Source of the DNA: VBAU01 sp036005185
GTDB lineage: Bacteria > Bacteroidota > Bacteroidia > Chitinophagales > Chitinophagaceae
Direction of reading: 5' to 3'
NCBI GenBank assembly: GCA_036005185.1
Contig: DASYQS010000019.1
Span: 1-64,000 of the forward strand
DNA: 64,000 nt
In this document: positions 42,649-51,419 of the stretch, piece after piece
Layout: the number at the start of each line of letters is the position of its first letter
How positions within the stretch are numbered: position 1 is the first letter of the stretch
Made by a program: the position numbers and the translations under genes
Notes under the pieces: model-generated
What the model saw: the letters and a program-made list of their open reading frames with translations, nothing else
Database searches by the model: none
Told to the model about the DNA's origin: nothing

Positions 42649-43026
42649 ATGGCAACACAAGAAGCAGTAATGACAACACAGGATGTCGCTAATCGCCTTA
42701 AAGAACTTTTCAAAGAAAACAAATGGCAGGAAGCACAAGAAGAACTTTTTAGTGAGGATGCCGAAAGTATTGAACCCGCACATTCGCCCGGTCTGCAATC
42801 AGTGAAAGGATTAGATGCAATTAAAAAGAAAGGTGAGGATTTCAATAATATGGTTGAAGAAATGCATGGCGGCTATGTTTCCGATCCCATTGTAGCAGGT
42901 AATTACATTGCCGTCGCTATGGGTATTGATTGTACTTACAAAGGAATGGGCAGGCAAAAAATGGACGAAATTGCCCTGTACGAAGTAAAAGATGGCAAAA
43001 TTGTAAAAGAGCAGTTCTTCTATTAA
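42649..43026 (+). CDS. SnoaL/NTF2-like protein
   Basis: A 125-residue cone-fold protein: the helical start ANRLKELFKENKWQEAQEELFSEDAESIEP, then VKGLDAIKKKGEDFNNMV, and the sheet YIAVAMGIDCTYKGMGRQKMDEIALYEVKDGKIVKEQFFY. This is a common small fold with many roles (isomerase, hydratase or binding). Nothing here fixes which. A strong terminator follows at 43047. Confidence 0.8.
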   Translation: MATQEAVMTTQDVANRLKELFKENKWQEAQEELFSEDAESIEPAHSPGLQSVKGLDAIKKKGEDFNNMVEEMHGGYVSDPIVAGNYIAVAMGIDCTYKGMGRQKMDEIALYEVKDGKIVKEQFFY

Positions 43027-43046
43027 TGAATGACCGGGTTAGTAAG

Positions 43047-43082
43047 CGTCCCAATATCCTAAAATTAAGAGGTATTGGGACG
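43047..43082 (+). terminator. Terminator after the SnoaL-like gene
   Basis: CGTCCCAATA (43047-43056) pairs with TATTGGGACG (43073-43082), extended by TC/GG wobble pairs to about 12, with a loop of about 12 bases and the tail TTTATTTTT. It lies 20 bases after the stop at 43026. Confidence 0.85.
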
Positions 43083-43113
43083 TTTATTTTTCTGTTAAAC
43101 AATTTAATTTATC

Positions 43114-43473
43114 ATGGAAAAAGTAAATCTTGCTGAAAAGCTTTCTAAGTTCTCTGAGCAATGGAAACCAAAAATCGTTGGAGAATTAAATGGGCAGATG
43201 GTAAAGTTGGCAAAATTCAAAGGCCCCTTTATCTGGCATCATCATGACCATGAAGACGAACTGTTTTATGTAGTAAAAGGAAGCTTTGATATGGAATTGG
43301 AAGACAAAACAGTTACCATCAATCAAGGGGAATTTCTCATCGTTCCAAGAGGGGTTGAGCATCGGCCTAACGCAAAAGAGGAATGTGAGGTGATGCTGTT
43401 CGAACCAGCAACAACACTTAATACAGGGAATATTGAAAATGAAAGAACGTTGAAGGAATTAGAAACCTTATGA
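43114..43473 (+). CDS. Cupin-domain protein
   Basis: A 119-residue single-domain cupin. The two metal motifs are clear: motif 1 WHHHDHEDELFYVVKGSFDMEL (three histidines, one glutamate) and motif 2 GEFLIVPRGVEHRPNA with the final histidine. The metal and substrate are unknown; small cupins of this type are often dioxygenase-, isomerase- or sensor-like. It lies between its own terminator-preceded start and the saccharopine dehydrogenase-like gene (38 bases apart). Confidence 0.88.
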   Translation: MEKVNLAEKLSKFSEQWKPKIVGELNGQMVKLAKFKGPFIWHHHDHEDELFYVVKGSFDMELEDKTVTINQGEFLIVPRGVEHRPNAKEECEVMLFEPATTLNTGNIENERTLKELETL

Positions 43474-43511
43474 TTTCTTGATTTCCTCCATCTTTGCAGC
43501 AAATTTTTTAA

Positions 43512-44639
43512 ATGAATATTGCTGTTCTTGGTGCAGGCATGGTAGGCAGAGCAATGGCTTTGGATCTGGTCTCTTCCTTTACTGTTACTTCTTTCGATGT
43601 AAGCGAGCAAAATCTCCAACTGTTAAAGGAGCGAAATTCTTCTATTCAAATTCAACAGGCTGACCTGAAGCAATACAATCAATATGAAAAATGGTTGAAG
43701 CCTTTTGATATTGTTGTTACAGCCGTTCCGGGTTTTATGGGTTTCGATGTGCTAAGAACAGTAATCAATTGCGGTAAAGATGTTGCTGATATTTCTTTTT
43801 TTCCTGAAGATGTTTTGCAGCTCAATAAACTTGCGAAAGAAAAAAATGTTACTGTTATCACAGATATTGGAGTAGCGCCAGGAATGAGCAATTTAATTCT
43901 TGGTCGTTATAATGAAGAAATGAAAATTGCCAATTTTGAATGCTATGTGGGCGGCTTGCCAAAGCAAAGAAAAAAACCTTTTGAATACAAAGCACCTTTC
44001 TCACCTGTTGATGTGATTGAAGAATATACAAGACCGGCGCGACTTAAAGAGAATGGGCAAATCGTTACAAAACCCGCACTCACTGAAAGGGAATATATAA
44101 ATTTTGATGAGATCGGAACTCTAGAGGCCTTTAACACAGACGGCTTACGCAGTTTGCTTTTCACCATGTCGCATATCGCTAATATGAAAGAAAAAACACT
44201 GCGTTATCCTGGACATATAGAGCTGATCATTGCTTTAAAGCAAGCCGGGTTTTTTAATGAGCAAGAAATCGAGATAAATGGCGTAAAAGTTTCTCCATTA
44301 AAATTTTCTTCAAAAATTTTATTTAATGATTGGAAGCTAGGATATGAAGAAGAGGAGTTAACTGTGATGAAAGTGATTATCGAGGGAGAAAAAAATGGTT
44401 CATTTCAGCGAGTAGAATATAATATGCTGGACAGGTATGATGCAAAAACGAAAACCTTCTCCATGAGCAGAACAACTGGCTATACTTGCACCGCCACAGT
44501 AAATCTAATCGCAAAAAAAATATTCACGGAAAAAGGTGTATTTCCTCCTGAGTTAATCGGGAAGAATAAAGATTGTTTTGATTTTGTGGTAAACTATCTG
44601 AAAGAAAGAGGAGTGAATTGGAAATCCTCTGTCTTATGA
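43512..44639 (+). CDS. Saccharopine dehydrogenase-like oxidoreductase
   Basis: A 375-residue NAD(P)-binding oxidoreductase of the saccharopine dehydrogenase/carboxynorspermidine synthase group. The Rossmann motif VLGAGMVGRAM is at 4-14, followed by the DVSEQN strand and a catalytic-domain region (VTDIGVAPGMSNLI, CYVGGLPKQRKKPFEYKAPFSP, YINFDEIGTLEAFNTDGLRSLL). The reaction in family members is reductive condensation of an amino acid with a keto acid, or its reverse. The specific substrate is not clear. Its 3' end overlaps the converging SRPBCC gene by six bases. Confidence 0.85.
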   Translation: MNIAVLGAGMVGRAMALDLVSSFTVTSFDVSEQNLQLLKERNSSIQIQQADLKQYNQYEKWLKPFDIVVTAVPGFMGFDVLRTVINCGKDVADISFFPEDVLQLNKLAKEKNVTVITDIGVAPGMSNLILGRYNEEMKIANFECYVGGLPKQRKKPFEYKAPFSPVDVIEEYTRPARLKENGQIVTKPALTEREYINFDEIGTLEAFNTDGLRSLLFTMSHIANMKEKTLRYPGHIELIIALKQAGFFNEQEIEINGVKVSPLKFSSKILFNDWKLGYEEEELTVMKVIIEGEKNGSFQRVEYNMLDRYDAKTKTFSMSRTTGYTCTATVNLIAKKIFTEKGVFPPELIGKNKDCFDFVVNYLKERGVNWKSSVL

Positions 44640-45206
44640 AGTCTCAACCATTTTTTTAAGATTGTTTAATCCTTTTTCAAATTGGTGGTTGAGATTTTTA
44701 TTGATTATGGGGCCCATCAATCTGGCCATAGGCCAAGGAAGCTCACCGGAATTTTGCCAGGTAACTTTAGTTTCGCCATTTCCCCATTCCTCAAACAACC
44801 AGTTGTCTTTCGCATGGCTTTTCCATGGCTTTAAAAATTCAAGATCGAAATGAATGTGTTTGCTATCAATGCCTGTAATGGTGAGGCTGCCAACACCAAC
44901 TTTTTTTCCCTGCCATGAATATTTGTGGCCGCTAGTTTTAGGTGTGCCGGTAACTGTTTTTGTTGCAGAAGGATCGATCTGTTGCCACGGGTTCCAACTC
45001 GCATAATGATTCAGATCGCCAACCTTATCCATCACATCATAAACAGGCTTGCTAATGATAGCAATTTTTTCGACCTGATACCGCGATGGCATAAAAGCAG
45101 AAACCAGCAAGATAGCAAGAACAAGACCTATGAAAATGAAAACAAAGATCATAACAGGTGGTTTGACCATGAAAATTACCAAAAGCATTTGTGGATTGCA
45201 AGTCAT
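44634..45206 (-). CDS. SRPBCC-family (polyketide cyclase/START-like) membrane protein
   Basis: A 190-residue protein with one N-terminal membrane helix (about 18-38, MIFVFIFIGLVLAILLVSAFM) and a soluble SRPBCC fold (YQVEKIAIISKPVYDVMDKVGDLNHYASWNPWQQIDPSATKTV, WQGKKVGVGSLTITG, HFDLEFLKPWKS, TKVTWQNSGELPWPMARLM). Such folds bind hydrophobic ligands. An ATG at 45170 would be an alternative start just before the helix. It follows the M23 gene by 12 bases in the purine hydroxylase operon, possibly only a passenger there; it is not obviously CoxG. Confidence 0.8.
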   Translation of the reverse strand: MTCNPQMLLVIFMVKPPVMIFVFIFIGLVLAILLVSAFMPSRYQVEKIAIISKPVYDVMDKVGDLNHYASWNPWQQIDPSATKTVTGTPKTSGHKYSWQGKKVGVGSLTITGIDSKHIHFDLEFLKPWKSHAKDNWLFEEWGNGETKVTWQNSGELPWPMARLMGPIINKNLNHQFEKGLNNLKKMVETS

Positions 45207-45218
45207 TGATAAAATAGA

Positions 45219-45800
45219 TCAACTGTTTCTGTAAAATTTACCCGGTCTTAAATATCTTATTCCTTTATTTGTTTGAAACCTTGTTGGTATTTGTTTGTAA
45301 TTGCCTATGGCATCATAGCCCTGTACTTCAAAATGCAAATGAGGAAAGGCAGAATAGCCCGTATTTCCGCAAAGGCCAATCAGCTGACCTTTTTGCACGG
45401 TGTCTCCAATATTAATAAACACACCATTTTTTTGTAAATGCCAGTACATAGCCGAGGAACCATCACTGTGTTGAATGATGATGAAATTACCATCACTTAA
45501 GTTTTCATCTTTTAGTCCGCCCTTATCAGAGTCTTTTCTTAAAGAAGTTACTACTCCTTCCCTCGCAGCGTAAATTTCCGTGCCCTGTTTTACTTTAAAA
45601 TCAAGAGCAATCTCTCCCTTATGGCTCATCTTGCTATCATAGGCCTGAATTAAAAACACCTTTTTATTCTTCTCAAAAGGCAAGGCATACACATAACTCG
45701 CATCACCAATAAACTTTCCGGCTTTTAGATCTTTAATTGAATAATTAGTTTGTGAAAAACAAGAAGCAGGCATTAGAAATAATAAGATGATCTTCCTCAT
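45219..45800 (-). CDS. M23 family peptidase-like protein (paralogue B)
   Basis: A 193-residue exported protein (signal peptide ending SCFSQ) with an M23/LytM domain: SHKGEIALDFKVKQGTEIYAAREGVV, NFIIIQHSDGSSAMYWHLQ, VQKGQLIGLCGNTGYSAFPHLHFEV. Zinc-ligand positions (H of SHKGE, D of ALDF, HLH) are kept. It shares the whole arrangement with the gene at 41919, including ASYVYALP and the shared ending KGIRYLRP. Its ATG overlaps the XdhC stop in ATGA, so it is translated with the purine hydroxylase genes. Confidence 0.85.
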   Translation of the reverse strand: MRKIILLFLMPASCFSQTNYSIKDLKAGKFIGDASYVYALPFEKNKKVFLIQAYDSKMSHKGEIALDFKVKQGTEIYAAREGVVTSLRKDSDKGGLKDENLSDGNFIIIQHSDGSSAMYWHLQKNGVFINIGDTVQKGQLIGLCGNTGYSAFPHLHFEVQGYDAIGNYKQIPTRFQTNKGIRYLRPGKFYRNS

Positions 45801-46774
45801 AGATCCTGATTTTTTACTTTGATGATCTCAGCAGCGATGCTAACAGCGATCTCTTCCGGTGTTTGGCTTTTTATAGGAAGACCGACAGGAGTATGAATTC
45901 GTTGCAAAAGCTTTTCTTCAATTCCCTCTTTTCTGTAATCCTCAAGCATCTTTTCAATTTTCGATTTGCTTCCCAATAAGCCCAGATACTTAAATTCTTT
46001 ATTTAATAGAGTTCTTAAGGCAATATCATCAGCGCGGTAGCCAAAGGTCATGATCACGACATAATGATTGTTACCGGCAGGGATCAAATCACTTAATTCT
46101 GAATAATCATTTACAACATGCTTTTCATGAGCCGATTCATTTTCAAGCATGGTTTTTAAATTCTTTCTTTCATCATACACACGAATATAAAAATCCATAG
46201 CGCTCATAAGCTTTGAAAAAGACAAAGCGCAATGTCCACCACCAATGATAAACAATTGATTTTTGAATCCTGTTTTTTCGATGTATTCCCAATCTTGTTC
46301 TGACCTAAGTGAGAAATAGAAATTTTTTCCGGGAATTGATCCTGAAAATTCTATTCCTGATGGAGAAAGCTTTAATGTTCCATTTTTCTTTTTTTCTAGC
46401 GAAGAAATAAGATTTTGAATTGGCAGCTGATCCTTATTTTGCACTTCATATAACCAAATAGTTTGTTCTCCGGAACAGATCATTCCGCTTTGATCTTTTG
46501 CTACCGATTTATCATGAATTTGTTTTCGAACGGTTGGTCCCTGCTCTTTGTGACTTGAATCTTTTAATTTTTCCTTCGCCATCTCCACAAACTTATGTTC
46601 CATAATGCCGCCACCAATCGAACCTTCCATTTCGCCATTTGCATTTACCGCCATAAAAAACCCTTGCCGTCCAGGGCTGCTGCCTGAACTTTCTAAAACA
46701 TAAAGCAACATGACAGGAATATTTTGCTGAAGGCTTTTAGCAATTAAAATCCAAATTTTTAATTGATTATTCAT
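45797..46774 (-). CDS. xdhC: XdhC/CoxI-family maturation protein
   Basis: A 325-residue chaperone-like protein of the XdhC/CoxF family that handles molybdenum cofactor (sulfuration, protection and insertion) for xanthine dehydrogenase-type enzymes. The N-terminal XdhC_CoxI part contains YVLESSGSSPGRQGFFMAVNANGEMEGSIGGGIMEH with GSIGGG, and the CSGEQTIWLY segment. The C-terminal Rossmann part has LFIIGGGHCALSFSKLMSAMDFYIRVYDERKN and LLGSKSKIEKM. It starts in an ATGA overlap with the xanthine dehydrogenase stop and ends in another with the M23 gene. Confidence 0.93.
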   Translation of the reverse strand: MNNQLKIWILIAKSLQQNIPVMLLYVLESSGSSPGRQGFFMAVNANGEMEGSIGGGIMEHKFVEMAKEKLKDSSHKEQGPTVRKQIHDKSVAKDQSGMICSGEQTIWLYEVQNKDQLPIQNLISSLEKKKNGTLKLSPSGIEFSGSIPGKNFYFSLRSEQDWEYIEKTGFKNQLFIIGGGHCALSFSKLMSAMDFYIRVYDERKNLKTMLENESAHEKHVVNDYSELSDLIPAGNNHYVVIMTFGYRADDIALRTLLNKEFKYLGLLGSKSKIEKMLEDYRKEGIEEKLLQRIHTPVGLPIKSQTPEEIAVSIAAEIIKVKNQDL

Positions 46775-49700
46775 TTATGAATGTTAGCCTCTTGATTTAA
46801 AGAAGCTTTAGTCACCGTTAAGGGATGTGCGTATAAATTCATTAGCACCCTTTCAGGTGTCATTGGCGCATCAAATTTTATATTGACATTGGAGTTAAAA
46901 GCTTTGATTGCATTTCGCAAAGCGAAATAGGATCCTATTCCATACATCAAAGGCGGCTCACCTACAGCCTTGCTTTTAAAAATAGCAAGGTTATTTTTAT
47001 CTGTGCTAAGAAAATGAATCAGTATCTCCTTCGGTGCAGAATAGATATCCGGTACTTTATAAGTTGATAAGGCATTCGTCATCAGTTTTCCTTCCTTGTT
47101 ATAAAGAAGCTCTTCCACCGTCATCCAGCCAATGCCTTGCACAATGCCGCCCTCACACTGGCCCAAATCAACCATTTTATTCATACTGCTGCCAAAATCA
47201 TGCACCACCTTTACAGAATCAAATTCATAACAGCCTCGCAGGCAATCAATGGTTGCGATAACAATGGCTGTACCATAAGTATGATAAGCAAAAGGATGAC
47301 CTTTTTCTTTGTCAGGATCAAAGTAAATTCCTGGCGGAGTATAATGCCCATGTTCGGAAAGGCTGACGCGATGATTGTAAGTAATCATTACAATGTCATC
47401 CCATTTCAAATGAGTCTGCTTGCCATCCATCCAAACCGTTTCGTCTTTTATCTCAATCCTTTCAACTTCAGTTTTTAACTCATCAGCAGCTACTTGTTTT
47501 AATCGTTTTAGAATTTCGGTGCAAGCAATTAAAGTAGCCTTACCATTTAAGTCGGCTGCGGCGCTGGCTGCGGTCGGAGAAGTATTAGCCACCCGGAATG
47601 TACTGGTGCTTTGAATTTTTATTCTTGAAGCCTCAATCGAAAAAACTTTTTCCGCTACTTGCAAAATTTTTGCATTCACTCCCTGGCCCATTTCCACAGC
47701 ACCCGTGCTTATGCCTACGCTCCCATCCGTATATATATGCACTAATGATCTTGCCTGGTTCATTCTTGTTTTGGTAAATGAAATTCCAAAGCAGATAGGC
47801 ATCAGTGCCATCCCCTTCTTATAAAATTTATTTTTAGCATTGAACTCATCTATTTCCTTTTCCAAGTTCTTTATATGATAAAGCTCATCTACTTTTTTCC
47901 AACATTCATTGGCTTCGCTTTCTGCAATCTGCCCATAAGGAAATTCATCACCTGTTTTCAATAAATTTCTTTGTTGTATTTCTGAAGCGGGGATTCCCAA
48001 TTCTTCAGCTGCTTTTGCAATAGCGGCTTCAATCACAAACATTCCTTGCGGACCACCAAAGCCGCGAAAGGCCGTATTGGGAGGAAGATTAGTTCTGCAA
48101 CTGTACGCCGTTGCTTTTACGTTCGGAATAAAATAAGAATTGGTGCAATGAAACAACGTTCTTTCCATTACGGCGGGCGAAAGATCTGCGGCAGCACCCG
48201 CATTTTGAAAAAATGTTACTTCATAAGCAAGTATTTTTAAATCCTTGCTCAACCCAATTTTAAAATCTGAAGAATAGGGATGCCGCTTGCCTGTCATTCG
48301 CATATCTTCCATTCGGTGCAAGGAATATTTCACAGGCCTTTTTAAATGATGGGTTGCCAAGGCACATATCACTCCCCAAGCTGTTGCTTGATCTTCTTTT
48401 CCACCAAATCCTCCACCCAGGCGCATAGTATCAACTTCTATTCTATGCATCGGGATGCCCAATACTCTCGCTGCAGTTCGTTGCACAGCCGTTGGCCCTT
48501 GCGTCGATGAATAAATTTTTATTGCATTATTTTCTGTTGGGAAAGAGTAAGCTCCTTGCGTTTCGATATATAAATGCTCCTGGCCATTTGTATCTGTTCG
48601 ATCTTGGTAAATATATTCACATTGATCCCAAGTATTATCTACATCACCTAATTTAAAAGTTCTTGGGGGAATGATCAGTTCTCCTTTTTCTTTTGCCTCT
48701 CTGGGATCAGTGATTACGGGCAGGGGTTCAATTTCCACCTTGATCTTTTTTATGGCTGCTCTTGCTATTTCATCAGTTTCAGCAACAACGATCGCGATAG
48801 GCATTCCGCAAAAATGAACATGATCACCTGCTAGCAATTCCTCATCAGGAATAATGCCGCCTATTTGGTTCTCGCCAGTAATATCTTTATGAGTAAAAAT
48901 TCTTACAACACCATTTACTTTTTCAGCTTCACTTAATTCTAGTGAGACAATTTTTCCATGTGCAACAGGGGAATCGAACACGGCAGCGTACAATGTTCCA
49001 TTGAGTAATGGAATATCATCCAAGTAAATTGATTCACCTCTGACATGTAAGCCTCTATCCCCTAAAGGAGGGTTTTGAAACTCGTTTACAATGAAGCTAT
49101 TTTCAAAGTTGACAGCTCTTTTTAATTCCTTTTTTGGCGATGGAAATACAAAATGAGCTTTGATCAATTGACCAAGTAATGATCGCTTATACTCTGCACT
49201 TCCCCTTGCATCACTGATCGGTGAAATTTCTCCTTGGGCAATTTCAATCGCCTCACGAATTAACCCCTCCGAAATTGTTTTTCCAATTAAGAAATCAGAT
49301 GTTTTTTGCAAATACAGAGGAATGGGTGCTACACCTCCAGCGGAAACTCCAGCTTTTATTATTTTATCACCATCCATCATCATAGAAACAGCTGTATTTA
49401 CACTGGCAATATCCAAACAAGTTCGCTTGCTGACTTTTTCAAAATTGAATTTTCCGTTTTTGTTTGGTAACTCAAACCATATCTTCTCGATATACTCATC
49501 ACTCCTTTTATCAAGTTGTTTATATCCCTTGTATAATTTTCTCAGCGGCAATTCCCTTTTTGTTCTCCCGTCGCTTATTATTAATTGTGCATCCAAAGCC
49601 AGAAAGAAAACAGTAAAATCCCCGATGGGAGAAGCATTGATAAAATTTCCTGCAATGGTTGCCATATTCCGGATAGGTGTTGAAGAAACCAGCTTGGCAT

Positions 49701-50556
49701 ATGAGTCAAACTCCGGAAAAATATTTTGAATAACCGGTGATTCTTTAAGATCAGTCACAGTTGCAGAAGGGCCGATCACAATTTTATTTCCTTCCTGGGC
49801 TATACCATTCAATTCAGGATGATCAAATAAAAACCGGATCGCTGCATCTTTTATTTCATCATGCTTTTGTACGTAAAGATCTGTGCCTCCACCAACAAAA
49901 TGTGCAGCTAACATTTGTGTTTGTAACTGTCCGTCTGTTTTTGTAGTTAACGCTTGCAGTCTTTCCTTGATGGAAGCAAAATATGAGGGCAAAATTTCCT
50001 TATTTGCCACAAACTCCGCAGCATCGTCATTTTTCCTCTCGGCTATAAGCTGAGCTACCCGGTGGCAAGCTCTTTCGATAGATTTATATCCGGTGCACCG
50101 GCAAATATTTCCATCCACAGCCGCAATTGCATTTTCAGTCGTGGCATCCTTTCCATTCAAACAAAATCCCGCGAGAGACATGACAAAACCCGGCGTACAA
50201 AATCCGCATTGTGTAGCACCTTCATCTGCCATTGCTTGTTGAATAGGGTTTAGTAAAGCCTGGGGGTGGTGAGCAGTAAACGGAGAGGGAGTTTCAGTAA
50301 AATTTATTCCTTCAATGGTTACTATATGTTTGCCGTGAGTGTTGCCAAGTGGCATTAAACAGCTCGTCATGGATTTATATCGAAGCTGACCATTTTTAAT
50401 TTCTCCCACCAACACCGTGCAGGCGCCGCAATCACCTTCGCGGCAGCCAATCTTTGTTCCCATTAAATGATGGTGGTAACGAATAAAATCGAGCAAAGTC
50501 GTACCTGACTTTAGGTCCGTACTGATCTCTTTATTATTTAATATAAAATGAATCAA
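46771..50556 (-). CDS. xdh: Xanthine dehydrogenase, single-chain fusion of FeS/FAD and molybdenum subunits
   Basis: About 1261 residues from a TTG at 50556, giving the typical start IHFILNNKEISTDLKSG. A longer open frame reaches a TTG at 50622 with a non-conserved N-terminus. Two 2Fe-2S clusters: C38, C43, C46 and C66 (GCREGDCGACTV, SCLM), then C117, C120, C152 and C154 (CGFCTPG, CRCTGYK). The FAD domain has VGGGTDLYVQ and NMATIAGNFINASPIGD. The molybdenum domain begins near 520 (LHVRGESIYLDDIP) with GGGFGGKED (catalytic-region Glu), AFRGFGGPQ (substrate-binding Arg), GAVEMGQGVN and KAVGEPPL with the essential Glu. It should hydroxylate hypoxanthine/xanthine to urate, NAD-dependent. Bacterial enzymes are usually two chains, so the fusion is noteworthy. 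Confidence 0.93.
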   Translation of the reverse strand: MIHFILNNKEISTDLKSGTTLLDFIRYHHHLMGTKIGCREGDCGACTVLVGEIKNGQLRYKSMTSCLMPLGNTHGKHIVTIEGINFTETPSPFTAHHPQALLNPIQQAMADEGATQCGFCTPGFVMSLAGFCLNGKDATTENAIAAVDGNICRCTGYKSIERACHRVAQLIAERKNDDAAEFVANKEILPSYFASIKERLQALTTKTDGQLQTQMLAAHFVGGGTDLYVQKHDEIKDAAIRFLFDHPELNGIAQEGNKIVIGPSATVTDLKESPVIQNIFPEFDSYAKLVSSTPIRNMATIAGNFINASPIGDFTVFFLALDAQLIISDGRTKRELPLRKLYKGYKQLDKRSDEYIEKIWFELPNKNGKFNFEKVSKRTCLDIASVNTAVSMMMDGDKIIKAGVSAGGVAPIPLYLQKTSDFLIGKTISEGLIREAIEIAQGEISPISDARGSAEYKRSLLGQLIKAHFVFPSPKKELKRAVNFENSFIVNEFQNPPLGDRGLHVRGESIYLDDIPLLNGTLYAAVFDSPVAHGKIVSLELSEAEKVNGVVRIFTHKDITGENQIGGIIPDEELLAGDHVHFCGMPIAIVVAETDEIARAAIKKIKVEIEPLPVITDPREAKEKGELIIPPRTFKLGDVDNTWDQCEYIYQDRTDTNGQEHLYIETQGAYSFPTENNAIKIYSSTQGPTAVQRTAARVLGIPMHRIEVDTMRLGGGFGGKEDQATAWGVICALATHHLKRPVKYSLHRMEDMRMTGKRHPYSSDFKIGLSKDLKILAYEVTFFQNAGAAADLSPAVMERTLFHCTNSYFIPNVKATAYSCRTNLPPNTAFRGFGGPQGMFVIEAAIAKAAEELGIPASEIQQRNLLKTGDEFPYGQIAESEANECWKKVDELYHIKNLEKEIDEFNAKNKFYKKGMALMPICFGISFTKTRMNQARSLVHIYTDGSVGISTGAVEMGQGVNAKILQVAEKVFSIEASRIKIQSTSTFRVANTSPTAASAAADLNGKATLIACTEILKRLKQVAADELKTEVERIEIKDETVWMDGKQTHLKWDDIVMITYNHRVSLSEHGHYTPPGIYFDPDKEKGHPFAYHTYGTAIVIATIDCLRGCYEFDSVKVVHDFGSSMNKMVDLGQCEGGIVQGIGWMTVEELLYNKEGKLMTNALSTYKVPDIYSAPKEILIHFLSTDKNNLAIFKSKAVGEPPLMYGIGSYFALRNAIKAFNSNVNIKFDAPMTPERVLMNLYAHPLTVTKASLNQEANIHK

Positions 50557-50709
50557 AATAAAGTATTCTTCCTTTAAAGTTAGTATAATTGGAAGAATGA
50601 ATTCACAGCTAACGACAATCAATAAGCAAGGATGTTATCGATTAATTGCATTGTGGGTTTGTGCGAATTGAAGCAGCCTGAAATCATTAACAAAGAAAAA
50701 CTAAGCCTA

Positions 50710-51342
50710 TTATAAGAAACTTTCAAAAGCCTGCCGTTTGCTTTCGGGTAAATAAGGAATAGCAAGAATTTTTTTAAGAAGAGATTTATCTTTTCCCTTT
50801 GAATAATAACACTCAACAAAATCTTGTATAGTTACTTCATGTGGGGATTCTTCAATAAGATCAATTGAATCATTTACTTGTACCTCGCCTTCTTCAATTA
50901 CTTTAAAATAAATCCCATTTTTCTTTTCATTGACAAATCGTTCTATCATATCAGGTAGTCCGAATCTTACATTTATTTTCAGACAAGGAAACCGCGGTTG
51001 AATGGCTTGCAATTTTGCTGTGCCCATTTTATAAATACTGCCAATTCTTACCTCATCATCTTTCAACCCTTCTGTTGTTAAGTTTTCACCGAACAATCCA
51101 TAACTCCAATCCTGTCGTTGCAAAATATTTTTCCAGTGTTTGTAATGAAAAATATCATAGGCGTAAACAGCTTTATTAATTCCACCATGCACTCTAAGGT
51201 CGGCTTGTTCGTCTCCGTCAATATTGGTGAATGAAACTTTGCGTCTGTCATTCATTGGAGCTTTGAAAATGCTTGTCATCACTATTTTTCCTTGCCATTT
51301 TTTTTCCTGTGGCCGACCAACATTTAATGAAACAATTTTCAT
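50710..51342 (-). CDS. MOSC-domain protein (YiiM-like)
   Basis: 210 residues from the ATG at 51342 (a TTG at 51357 would add five residues). It is a MOSC beta-barrel: DEQADLRVHGGINKAVYAYDIFHYKHWKNIL, YGLFGENLTTEGLKDDEVRIGSIYKMGTAKLQAIQPRFPCLKI, with the conserved Cys in RFPCLKI. The C-terminal 3-alpha domain (TIQDFVECYYSKGKD, LLKKILAIPYLPESKRQAFESFL) marks the YiiM type. Such proteins use molybdenum cofactor to reduce N-hydroxylated compounds. It is upstream of the xanthine dehydrogenase gene on the same strand with a 153-base gap and a terminator before it, so both cofactor users are close. Confidence 0.88.
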   Translation of the reverse strand: MKIVSLNVGRPQEKKWQGKIVMTSIFKAPMNDRRKVSFTNIDGDEQADLRVHGGINKAVYAYDIFHYKHWKNILQRQDWSYGLFGENLTTEGLKDDEVRIGSIYKMGTAKLQAIQPRFPCLKINVRFGLPDMIERFVNEKKNGIYFKVIEEGEVQVNDSIDLIEESPHEVTIQDFVECYYSKGKDKSLLKKILAIPYLPESKRQAFESFL

Positions 51343-51365
51343 TTTATAAAAATACAATGCGGTAA

Positions 51366-51389
51366 ATAAAAAACGCCCTGAAGGGCGTT
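51366..51389 (-). terminator. Terminator after the nifU-type gene
   Basis: AACGCCC (51372-51378) pairs with GGGCGTT (51383-51389) around TGAA. Read leftward it is followed by TTTTTTATTT. A C4/G4 hairpin-like word (CCCCTTAGGAGATGGGG) lies 10 bases further right, between this terminator and the stop at 51420. Confidence 0.8.
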
Positions 51390-51419
51390 CACTTATTTGC
51401 TCCCCTTAGGAGATGGGGT

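Noticed and set aside
48990..49090. A possible NPPLGDRGL palindromic insert in the xanthine dehydrogenase gene
   Set aside because: The DNA words CCCTCCTTTAGGGGAT resemble a Bacteroidota coding repeat, but the inverted arms are very short and this region joins the FAD and molybdenum parts, where linkers vary naturally. I could not separate an insert from a normal linker.
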